The translations under genes and the position numbers were made by a program. The notes beneath the pieces are model-generated. The model ran no database searches. It was not told the origin of the DNA and saw only the letters and a list, made by a program, of their open reading frames with translations. Below, piece after piece: positions 7,878-12,981 of a stretch of 16,617 nucleotides of DNA. How positions within the stretch are numbered: position 1 is the stretch's first letter; every line of letters starts with the position of its first letter. Origin of the DNA: Porphyromonadaceae bacterium UBA2720 (GTDB taxonomy: Bacteria; Bacteroidota; Bacteroidia; Bacteroidales; Muribaculaceae); NCBI GenBank assembly GCA_002353885.1, contig DEKO01000002.1, forward strand, positions 28,459 to 45,075. The letters are read 5' to 3'.

Positions 7878-8513
7878 ATGATTAATCCGGAACTTCAACA
7901 ATATGTCGAGCGAGAGATATTGCCACGCTACGACCATCATGATGCGGCTCATCGTCGCGACCATGCCTACATCGTCATCAACCAGTCGCTTGCTATTTCT
8001 CGACAACTCATCCAGCAGGGACAGGACATCGACGAGAACATGGCTTACGCTATTGCGGCCTATCACGACACGGGTCTATGCGAGGGACGCGAGCATCATC
8101 ACGAGGTGTCGGCTCGCATCATCCGTCAAGACACGAAATTGCAACGATGGTTCAGCCCCGAGCAGATTGAGGTCATGGCCGATGCAGCCGAAGACCACCG
8201 GGCCAGTGCCGATCACGCTCCACGCACAATCTACGGCCGCATCGTGGCCGAAGCCGATCGACTCATAGTGCCTGAGACCGTGATACGCCGCACGATACAG
8301 TATGGTCTGGACCACTACCCCACCCTGGACCGCGAGGAACACTACGAGCGCACCTTGCAGCACCTGCGTGAGAAATATGGCGACGGCGGCTACCTACGCT
8401 TGTGGTTCCCTGACTCGCCCAATGCCGCCCGCCTCGAGGCACTGCGCCGCATCATCCGCGACCCATCACAGCTGCGCCCCATCTTCGACCACCTCTTCAC
8501 CACTCTGAAATGA
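7878..8513 (+). CDS. HD-domain metal-dependent phosphohydrolase
   Basis: Predicted cytoplasmic hydrolase of the HD superfamily, which commonly cleaves phosphate esters of nucleotides or signalling molecules; the substrate cannot be read from the sequence. The 211 residues hold the expected metal ligands in order: H29 in HRRDHAY, H63/D64 in AAYHDTG, the EDHR group at 105-108 and D127 in AEADRLI. The HHH cluster at 73-75 lies nearby. The C-terminal part (about 130-211) is helical and basic, with no second recognisable domain. The start at 7878 retains the first conserved histidine region; the next in-frame Met (residue 55) would remove H29. The TGA stop codon is the first three bases of the palindromic element at 8511-8765. 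The gene is convergent with sodB. Confidence 0.85.
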   Translation: MINPELQQYVEREILPRYDHHDAAHRRDHAYIVINQSLAISRQLIQQGQDIDENMAYAIAAYHDTGLCEGREHHHEVSARIIRQDTKLQRWFSPEQIEVMADAAEDHRASADHAPRTIYGRIVAEADRLIVPETVIRRTIQYGLDHYPTLDREEHYERTLQHLREKYGDGGYLRLWFPDSPNAARLEALRRIIRDPSQLRPIFDHLFTTLK

Positions 8514-8765
8514 TACAAACGGGGACGGTTCTGAATTGTATCAACCGTTATATGCGATTAACTCAAGTTTCTGGAGTAGTTAAGGAGTTAAGTAGTTAAA
8601 GGGAGTTAAGTCGTTACCTGATTAGCAAATAGTGGACAGCGAACAAAAAGGCTATCGTCTTAACAACATAACTACTTAACTTCTTTAACTACATAAAAGT
8701 AGCTACTTGCAAAACTTGAGACGATTAACATATGATACAATTCAGAACCGTCCCCAATTGTATCA
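8511..8765. repeat. 255-bp long-palindrome element with 33-bp inverted ends (REP/MITE-like)
   Basis: The left end (8511-8543) and right end (8733-8765) are inverted copies matching at 31 of 33 bases. Each begins TGATACAA and includes GGGGACGGTTCTGAATTGTA. The symmetry continues inward: TATG, CTCAAGTTT and AGTAG recur in order on both sides, followed by runs of TAGTTAAG-like units (about 8575-8610) mirrored by CTTAACTA-like units (about 8659-8692). Only about 50 bp in the middle is unpaired. The outer TGA of each end serves as the stop codon of the HD gene (8511-8513) and of sodB (8763-8765 on the minus strand). It has no coding capacity, so it fits a non-autonomous element. In RNA it would fold into a long hairpin and could terminate both converging transcripts. 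Confidence 0.8.
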
Positions 8766-9383
8766 CTTCTGGCGGTTGATGTAGCGATCGTTGATGATGT
8801 TCCAGTCGATGAGCTGCCATAGAGCCTTGAGGTGGTCGGGGCGGCGGTTCTGGTAGTCGAGATAGTAGGCGTGCTCCCAGACATCCATGGTGAGCAATGG
8901 TGTCATGCCATGTCGCAAAGGATTGTCGGCATTGGCATGCTGTGTGATATGCAGACGTCCATTGTCATCGGTCGACAACCAGACCCATCCCGAGCCGAAA
9001 AGTGTCGCGCCAGCCTTCTCGAATTGCTGTTGGAACTGCTCAAAGTCTCCAAACTGCTTGGCGATAGCCTGAGCCAGTTCTCCAGCCGGTTCACACTCAT
9101 CGCATGGTGGACGGAACTGCGCGAAATAGAGGTTGTGATTGAGAATTTGTCCTGCATTGTTGAGCACTCCGCCTTCGGCCGCTGTCATGACGATGTCTTC
9201 GAGAGCCCTTCCCTCCCACTCTGGTCCTTCAAGCGCCGCGTTGAGATTGTTGACATAGGTCTGCAAGTGCTTTCCGTGATGAAACTCAAGGGTCTTCTCG
9301 CTGATGACCGGTTCGAGTTGGTCAGTAGCATATGGCAAAGCCATGAGTTGGAATTGCCCATCGATGGGTAATGTTTTGTTCAT
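8763..9383 (-). CDS. sodB: Superoxide dismutase, Fe-type (possibly cambialistic)
   Basis: Converts superoxide to hydrogen peroxide and oxygen in the cytoplasm. The metal ligands are all present: H35 in EFHHGKH, H83 in LNHNLYF, and D167 and H171 in DVWEHAYY; the gateway Tyr is Y43. Q79 in NNAGQ and Ala in HANADNP place it with iron enzymes rather than manganese ones, although related Bacteroidales enzymes can accept either metal. Length is 206 residues, slightly longer than the typical 193. An unusual CDEC motif (Cys94, Cys97) sits in the loop after the second histidine. ATG 9383 is used here; Met14 (MALPYA) is a possible alternative. The stop codon comes from the adjacent palindromic element. 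No signal peptide is visible. Confidence 0.95.
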   Translation of the reverse strand: MNKTLPIDGQFQLMALPYATDQLEPVISEKTLEFHHGKHLQTYVNNLNAALEGPEWEGRALEDIVMTAAEGGVLNNAGQILNHNLYFAQFRPPCDECEPAGELAQAIAKQFGDFEQFQQQFEKAGATLFGSGWVWLSTDDNGRLHITQHANADNPLRHGMTPLLTMDVWEHAYYLDYQNRRPDHLKALWQLIDWNIINDRYINRQK

Positions 9384-9413
9384 AATGATTGAATTTAAGA
9401 TTTATATTTTGTG

Positions 9414-9421
9414 CAAAAGTA
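9414..9421 (-). promoter_or_regulatory. -7 box of sodB
   Basis: TACTTTTG on the minus strand, an exact TAnnTTTG, about 30 nt before ATG 9383. A degenerate TTTCG lies 19 bp further upstream. It is divergent from the promoter at 9462-9493, so sodB and the EKPAAKA protein share a compact intergenic region. Confidence 0.6.
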
Positions 9422-9461
9422 GCATTTTTTTGCCATTTAACGAAAATATGTCGGCACATTT

Positions 9462-9493
9462 TTTGCAAGAATTTTATTTTAGCATTATCTTTG
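9462..9493 (+). promoter_or_regulatory. Consensus promoter of the EKPAAKA-repeat protein
   Basis: TTTG (9462-9465), a 20-bp spacer and TATCTTTG (9486-9493), a full match to the Bacteroidota sigma-70-type consensus. Transcription should start near 9498, leaving a leader of about 69 nt before ATG 9567. It is one of the two best promoters in the window, which suggests good expression. Confidence 0.8.
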
Positions 9494-9566
9494 CGCAATC
9501 GAAAGAAACAGCCGAACCGCTTGAAAGGGCGTAGGCGACAATGCAATAACTAAAAACAAGAGAAAG

Positions 9567-10313
9567 ATGAAGAAGATTATTTTTGTCCTTGCCGCTGCCC
9601 TGATTGTGGGCATGGGCTCGCTGAGTGCTCAGAACAAGTTTAAGGCCGCAGCAGCCAAGGCAGGCACCACCAAGACCGAAAAAGTTGAGAAACCTGCAGC
9701 TAAGGCTGAGAAACCTGCAGCTAAGGCCGAGAAACCGGCAGCAAAGGCTGAGAAACCGGCAGCTAAGGCTGAGAAACCAGTTGCCAAAACGACCACAACG
9801 AAGTCGACAGAGGCACATGCCACCAAGTCGGCCACTGCCAGCAAAGCCAAACTTCAAACATTATCAAAAGCCAAAGCAACTCCCAAGGCCGCCAAAGCCG
9901 CAAAGGTTGCCACTGCCTCTAGAGCTGTCGACCACGGCATGTTTAACGGCACTTGGGCCAACAGCTACAGCGACGGCATCGGCGGCATGGTGACCGACTA
10001 TTTGAACCTCACATTCGACTCATCGACCGGCATGGCCAAAGGCGAGTATAAGGATGAGAACGGTAATGGGCGCAAGGTCAGCGGCAAGCTGGTAGGCAAC
10101 AAACTGGTCATGACCTATGACGCCGATGGCGACGAGTTTGCCACCATCAGCATCATCAACGAGAACACGCTCAAGCTTGAGGGCTTCACGGGCACATTCA
10201 AGCGCGTCGAGAACATGGAGGCCGCACCGAAGGTTGACATTGCCACCCCAGTCGAGGAAGCCCCTGTCGATCCCGCATTCAACGAGGTCAAAGAGTATCT
10301 CAAGAACAAATGA
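9567..10313 (+). CDS. Secreted protein with lysine/alanine/proline heptad repeats
   Basis: Not assigned to a named family. Residues 1-21 (MKKIIFVLAAALIVGMGSLSA, cleaved before Q22) are a signal peptide, so the protein is exported. Residues 41-75 are five tandem EKPAAKA-type heptads. A further Lys/Ala/Thr-rich stretch without aromatic residues runs to about 118. The region resembles histone-H1-like tails in composition and should be extended and strongly basic. Residues about 122-208 form a compact domain beginning FNGTWANSYSDG, with alternating Gly, Thr and hydrophobic residues and a GKLVGNKLVM turn, suggesting a small beta-barrel or lipocalin-like fold (an inference). The tail (about 209-248) is acidic and proline-containing, with VEEAPVDPAF. 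A consensus promoter precedes the gene and a strong terminator follows it. Possible roles include binding cell-wall polymers or DNA outside the cytoplasm. Confidence 0.85.
   Translation: MKKIIFVLAAALIVGMGSLSAQNKFKAAAAKAGTTKTEKVEKPAAKAEKPAAKAEKPAAKAEKPAAKAEKPVAKTTTTKSTEAHATKSATASKAKLQTLSKAKATPKAAKAAKVATASRAVDHGMFNGTWANSYSDGIGGMVTDYLNLTFDSSTGMAKGEYKDENGNGRKVSGKLVGNKLVMTYDADGDEFATISIINENTLKLEGFTGTFKRVENMEAAPKVDIATPVEEAPVDPAFNEVKEYLKNK
9687..9791 (+). repeat. Five 21-bp tandem repeats encoding EKPAAKA
   Basis: Five in-frame 21-bp units, starting GAGAAACC, encode residues 41-75. The first four encode EKPAAKA exactly and differ only at silent third positions. The fifth is divergent (EKPVAKT). The near-identity of the DNA would allow copy-number change by slippage without breaking the frame. 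Confidence 0.9.
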
Positions 10314-10341
10314 TTCAAGTTGCGCAATTGCTCAACTTGAA
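10314..10341 (+). other. Perfect 9-bp hairpin right after the stop codon
   Basis: TTCAAGTTG (10314-10322) pairs with CAACTTGAA (10333-10341) around a 10-nt loop that itself contains GCAATTGC. No T-run follows, so it is not a classic terminator; it may protect the mRNA 3' end or be a short dispersed repeat. Confidence 0.55.
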
Positions 10342-10369
10342 GGTTATGGGTTATGGGTTAAAGGTTAGG
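10342..10369 (+). repeat. Four tandem GGTTAnn heptads
   Basis: GGTTATG, GGTTATG, GGTTAAA and GGTTAGG lie head to tail with no gap, immediately after the hairpin at 10314-10341. They have no coding role. Short G/T-rich tandem runs of this sort may be dispersed between genes in this genome, which cannot be tested here. Confidence 0.7.
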
Positions 10370-10435
10370 TTCTTTATTACGACCCGCAACCTCAAGGCAC
10401 CATAGCGACAACCCTCACCCTGACAGTAAGAAGAC

Positions 10436-10472
10436 TGAGGGTCGGGAACTGCGGTTCCCGACCCTCATTTTT
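10436..10472 (+). terminator. Strong terminator of the EKPAAKA-protein gene
   Basis: A perfect 14-bp stem, TGAGGGTCGGGAAC (10436-10449) with GTTCCCGACCCTCA (10454-10467), closes a 4-nt loop and is followed by five T on the plus strand. It lies 123 nt past the stop of the 9567-10313 gene and 29 bp from the end of the converging gene at 10501. The stem could also help end that minus-strand transcript, though no T-run follows in that direction. The same stem core recurs at 11501-11528. Confidence 0.88.
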
Positions 10473-10480
10473 GTCTATTA

Positions 10481-10495
10481 GACACTGTCAGTGTC
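10481..10495. other. Short palindrome GACACTG-T-CAGTGTC
   Basis: Seven-base arms flank a single T, 5 bp past the end of the minus-strand gene at 10501. In RNA it would be a minor hairpin. It may work together with the terminator stem at 10436-10467 at the 3' end of that gene. Confidence 0.45.
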
Positions 10496-10500
10496 AGTCA

Positions 10501-11187
10501 TTATTTGATGATGACCTTCTTGCCATTGTGGATATAGAGGCCAGCAGCAGCGGGCTTCTGGTTGTAGGCACGGCCCTGGAGGTCGAACCAGATGTTGCTC
10601 TCAGCATTGTTAGCCTTGACCTCGTCGATGGCAGTAGCAGCCTCGTCAACGATCTTGACATCGTCGAGACCCAGTGCGAACATGTCGCTGCTGTTGAAGT
10701 GACGGAAGGCGATGGTAACCTCCTGGCCAGCATAGTTAGCCAGGTCAATCTCACGGTCGACCAGACCCAGGACGTTCTCAGCAGTCTCATCATTGGGAGC
10801 TGTCTCGGCAATCAGTTGCTCGAAATCGCCCTCACCCACAGCGATGAACACACCATAATAATCGAGATAGCTTGCATCAACACTACCAATCTTGTAGGTC
10901 AGCTTGCTAGCCTGTCCCAGCGTCACAGCAGGTGCCATCAGCCAGTTGTCGGGAGTCAGAGCTGTATAAGTAGCATTGTCATAAGAGAACGAAACAGCCA
11001 GAGGCGTACCGACAGCGGCGCCATTGCTATCTTGGAATTGGAGAATGCCCCAATTGTTCCCATCGCCGTCCTGGTCGGCGATTGCCCAGTCAGCGACCTC
11101 ACCATCAAAGTTCTGGTCCAGGAGCACAGTCTGTGCACTAGCGTTCATAGCCAAAAAAGCGGCTGCAAAAAGTAAAAACTTCTTCAT
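10501..11187 (-). CDS. Secreted cleaved-adhesin/choice-of-anchor-J-like protein, paralog 1
   Basis: Exported protein of 228 residues. Residues 1-18 (MKKFLLFAAAFLAMNASA) are a signal peptide. Residues about 20-180 form a jelly-roll-like beta domain with landmarks of the cleaved-adhesin/choice-of-anchor-J family known from gingipain haemagglutinin domains: LTPDNWLMAPAVTL, YYGVFIAVGEGDFEQL, LANYAGQEVTIAFRHFN and LGLDDVKIVD. The last 40 or so residues carry FDLQGR, then GLYIHNGKKVIIK at the end, a tail typical of Bacteroidales secreted proteins and similar in layout to type A sorting domains of the type IX secretion system. It is a tandem paralog of 11558-12253, with a shared signal peptide, core motifs and tail. 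A ligand-binding or surface role is inferred; no catalytic motif is seen. Confidence 0.88.
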   Translation of the reverse strand: MKKFLLFAAAFLAMNASAQTVLLDQNFDGEVADWAIADQDGDGNNWGILQFQDSNGAAVGTPLAVSFSYDNATYTALTPDNWLMAPAVTLGQASKLTYKIGSVDASYLDYYGVFIAVGEGDFEQLIAETAPNDETAENVLGLVDREIDLANYAGQEVTIAFRHFNSSDMFALGLDDVKIVDEAATAIDEVKANNAESNIWFDLQGRAYNQKPAAAGLYIHNGKKVIIK

Positions 11188-11276
11188 AATTTTTTTGTTT
11201 TTTAAGTTGTTAATAATTAATGATAAAACTGCATTTATCCAGCAGACAATAGGCTGCTGTGGATGTAAAAGCGAGG

Positions 11277-11284
11277 CAAAATTA
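11277..11284 (-). promoter_or_regulatory. -7 box of anchor-J paralog 1
   Basis: TAATTTTG on the minus strand, about 90 nt before ATG 11187. The leader contains a small hairpin, CAGCAG (11240-11245) with CTGCTG (11254-11259). No clear TTTG is seen upstream, but the motif shared with paralog 2 begins 27 bp further upstream. Confidence 0.6.
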
Positions 11285-11310
11285 TAAAAACTGTTCTATT
11301 TTCGGCAGCT

Positions 11311-11331
11311 GATTAACTATTTTTAAACCGT
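11311..11331 (-). promoter_or_regulatory. AT-rich motif shared upstream of the two paralogs (copy 1)
   Basis: GATTAACTATTTTTAAAC on the plus strand recurs with one change at 12381-12398, upstream of the second paralog. Both copies lie upstream of the respective -7 box (by 27 and 37 bp) and about 125 bp from the start codon. It could be an UP-like element or a regulator site, or simply sequence kept after duplication. Confidence 0.5.
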
Positions 11332-11500
11332 ATTAACTATTGTCTAATAATCACAAAATTGGTTGTTTTGTTTGAGTAAAATGGCTTTCGTTATAGCAAT
11401 AGTTCGATGCATTGAAGGGATTTGGAAGTTTACAGATTTCAGTAGGAATGGAGTGGATAACAGGAGTCCGACAACAATTTGCCGAGCTCCAGTTGAACAA
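11332..11500. other. Gene-free spacer between the paralogs
   Basis: Between the shared upstream motif and the hairpin at 11501 I find no credible gene, promoter or strong inverted repeat. The stretch is of mixed composition and contains a second TTAACTAT close to the motif. Confidence 0.5.
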
Positions 11501-11528
11501 AGGGTCGGGAACGTTTGTTCCCGACCCT
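11501..11528 (-). terminator. Hairpin terminator after anchor-J paralog 2
   Basis: A perfect 12-bp stem, AGGGTCGGGAAC (11501-11512) with GTTCCCGACCCT (11517-11528), and a 4-nt loop, 29 nt past the stop of the gene at 11558. On the minus strand the stem is followed by TTTGTTC, a weak U-tract. It has the same stem core as the hairpin at 10436-10467, which lies downstream of paralog 1. Confidence 0.75.
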
Positions 11529-11557
11529 CGTTGGTGTCATTCTGTAGTCAATTAAGA

Positions 11558-12253
11558 TTACTTGATCACAACCTTCTTGCCATTGTTGACATAGATGCCA
11601 GCAGTCTGGGGACGCTCGTTGTAGCGACGGCCCTGGAGGTCGAACCACACGTTGCTCTCCATCTCGTTGGCCTTAACCTCGTTGATGGCGGTGTTACCGC
11701 TCTGAGTCACCTTGAAGTCATCAAACTTGACATAGAACATGTCGGTGATGTTGAAGTGGCGGATAGCAATCTGGACATCCTTGCCAGCATACTCAGCGAG
11801 GTCGCACTCGATGAGCTCCCAGTTGGCGGTAGCATTTGCCTCGTGCAGGCAAACGAAATCATCGGCAGTGAACGTGTCCTCAGAGGGATTCTCAGTGATG
11901 AAGATGCCATAGTGCTCGGCAGCATAGCTGGGGTCCTGACCAGCGACATAGAGTTCAACCTTTGCGCCCTCGCCCAGGGTCATGGTGGGCGAAATCAGCC
12001 AGTTGTCGGGAGTGAGAGCAGACTGCATCCATGAAGCCGATGCGATGCACTGTACACCGCTGTGAGCAACCACCGCCCCAACGTTGTTGTCATTGTAGAG
12101 GAAGAAGACATTGCCATCGCCATCGGCATCAACCAAAGACCAACCTGCGAGATCGCTCTCGGGCTCATCCTCAAAACTCGTTTCATAAACCACAGTCTGA
12201 GCGCTAGCGCTCATAGCCAAGATAGCTGCTGCGAAGAGTAAAAATTTCTTCAT
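11558..12253 (-). CDS. Secreted cleaved-adhesin/choice-of-anchor-J-like protein, paralog 2
   Basis: Exported protein of 231 residues, built like its neighbour at 10501-11187. The signal peptide is MKKFLLFAAAILAMSASA. The domain shows the same markers: SALTPDNWLISPTMTL, EHYGIFITENPSEDTF, LAEYAGKDVQIAIRHFNITDMF and FDDFKVTQ. The tail has FDLQGRRYNERP and ends GIYVNNGKKVVIK. The opening TSFED...GWSLVDADGDGN is the canonical start of choice-of-anchor-J domains, in which Asp and Glu side chains often bind calcium; that role is inferred from the family. The central parts of the two paralogs differ much more than the ends, so binding specificity may have diverged. Each is monocistronic, with its own -7 box and downstream hairpin. 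Confidence 0.88.
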   Translation of the reverse strand: MKKFLLFAAAILAMSASAQTVVYETSFEDEPESDLAGWSLVDADGDGNVFFLYNDNNVGAVVAHSGVQCIASASWMQSALTPDNWLISPTMTLGEGAKVELYVAGQDPSYAAEHYGIFITENPSEDTFTADDFVCLHEANATANWELIECDLAEYAGKDVQIAIRHFNITDMFYVKFDDFKVTQSGNTAINEVKANEMESNVWFDLQGRRYNERPQTAGIYVNNGKKVVIK

Positions 12254-12336
12254 AAAAATAAGTGTTTAGAAGTTAGTAAAAAGTGTAATTTGCTATTAAA
12301 CGAATGAATTTCGCATATCTTATTACAAATACGTTG

Positions 12337-12344
12337 CAAAAATA
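12337..12344 (-). promoter_or_regulatory. -7 box of anchor-J paralog 2
   Basis: TATTTTTG on the minus strand, about 83 nt before ATG 12253. There is no clear TTTG at the expected upstream spacing. Confidence 0.58.
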
Positions 12345-12380
12345 GTAAGAATTTTCGATTCTAGTAGGATTGTTTTGGTG

Positions 12381-12400
12381 GATTAACTTTTTTTAAACGT
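12381..12400 (-). promoter_or_regulatory. AT-rich motif shared upstream of the two paralogs (copy 2)
   Basis: GATTAACTTTTTTTAAAC on the plus strand differs from copy 1 (11311-11328) at one position. It lies 37 bp upstream of the -7 box of paralog 2 and 128 bp from the start codon. Confidence 0.5.
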
Positions 12401-12409
12401 TCTTTTTTA

Positions 12410-12674
12410 GTGAACAGTTACTCGTGATGTGCCGTCCTTACATAGCTTGGCCGTTCACGCGGCACACCGATGCCACCTCTCAAACTTAGGTGAGGAACCG
12501 GTTCACAGCATTTTACATTCATCGGACTCATGTTAAATTAATGGAAACGATGGTACAGTTGTCCCTCTGCCACAATGTAGGAACAACTGGTAAATAGCTA
12601 CTCAATGATTTATTGTTGACTGTCAGTACATGGCTTTGAACGCTGCTTATCCTACTGATCTTAGTAGTTTTTTT
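12410..12674 (+). ncRNA. Unassigned block rich in inverted repeats, ending in hairpin plus T7
   Basis: No credible gene lies here, yet pairing potential is high. GTGAAC (12410-12415) matches GTTCAC (12453-12458), and TGTGCCG (12428-12434) matches CGGCACA (12460-12466). The order of these arms would make a pseudoknot. CACCT and AGGTG follow at about 12473-12492, then GAACCGGTTC (12495-12504). CAGTTGTCC (12556-12564) pairs with GGaACAACTG (12580-12589) with one bulge. CTACT/AGTAG (12652-12656/12663-12667) is followed by seven T on the plus strand. This would fit a structured RNA of about 260 nt with a terminator, but no consensus promoter is seen at its left end and I recognise no known RNA family. 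It could instead be decayed mobile DNA. Confidence 0.35.
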
Positions 12675-12693
12675 GCACTTTTTTACTTAAACA

Positions 12694-12725
12694 TTTGATG
12701 GTTTTGTCATTTTTTTGTAAATTTG
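12694..12725 (+). promoter_or_regulatory. Consensus promoter for the LRR gene leader
   Basis: TTTG (12694-12697), a 20-bp spacer and TAAATTTG (12718-12725), a full consensus match. Transcription should begin near 12730, about 250 nt before the LRR start codon, which is an unusually long leader for this window. No other -7 box lies between here and ATG 12982. Confidence 0.78.
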
Positions 12726-12729
12726 CCAC

Positions 12730-12981
12730 AATAAATATTATGCAATGCTAATAAATACTAACATATCGACGCTTGCCGTCCTCTTCTGTTGCCAGACGAA
12801 GAGATGGGCAATATACATACATCGCAATTTCCTGATTTTCAGAAGTTTAATTATATACAACATCATCACGGCACATCCTGTCCTCGGTCAGGATGTGCCG
12901 TTGGTTTTGTTACATGAGGGTTTATCTCACGCAGATTACGCAGAAATTTATGAATAAACAAATTCAAAAAACAATAACACT
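12730..12981 (+). promoter_or_regulatory. Long structured 5' leader with attenuator-like hairpin
   Basis: Two strong hairpins lie in the predicted leader. The first pairs TTGCC...CTCTTC (12773-12786) with GAAGAG...GGCAA (12798-12811), 11 bp with a 3x3 internal loop. The second is a perfect 13-bp stem, ACGGCACATCCTG (12868-12880) with CAGGATGTGCCGT (12889-12901), followed by TGGTTTTGTTAC. The second looks like a weak terminator, so the leader may be attenuated, or the promoter may make a separate RNA of about 180 nt. A 70-codon frame (12745-12957) crosses the hairpin but shows no family likeness. CACGCAGATTACGCAG, with two ACGCAG copies, lies at about 12929-12944. Confidence 0.55.
12868..12901 (+). 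terminator. Perfect 13-bp hairpin inside the LRR leader
   Basis: GC-rich 13-bp arms close an 8-nt loop, TCCTCGGT. The downstream tract, TTGGTTTTGTT, is only moderately T-rich. It lies about 140 nt after the predicted transcription start and 80 nt before ATG 12982. The outer part of the stem (GATGTGCCGT) also occurs at 12426-12435, which may be chance. Confidence 0.6.

Noticed and set aside
9474..9857. Minus-strand frame encoding a cysteine/leucine/serine repeat peptide opposite the EKPAAKA gene
   Set aside because: The repeats mirror the EKPAAKA codons on the other strand; the plus-strand protein has a signal peptide, promoter and terminator.
12410..12674. Known RNA families (cobalamin riboswitch, tmRNA, RNase P RNA, group II intron, retron or bridge RNA)
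   Set aside because: I looked for their hallmark sequences and found none, and no reverse transcriptase or recombinase gene is adjacent. The block is left unassigned.
12745..12957. 70-codon open frame in the LRR leader
   Set aside because: It has no family likeness or signal peptide and crosses the perfect 13-bp hairpin, which explains part of its sequence. A leader peptide cannot be excluded but is not supported.
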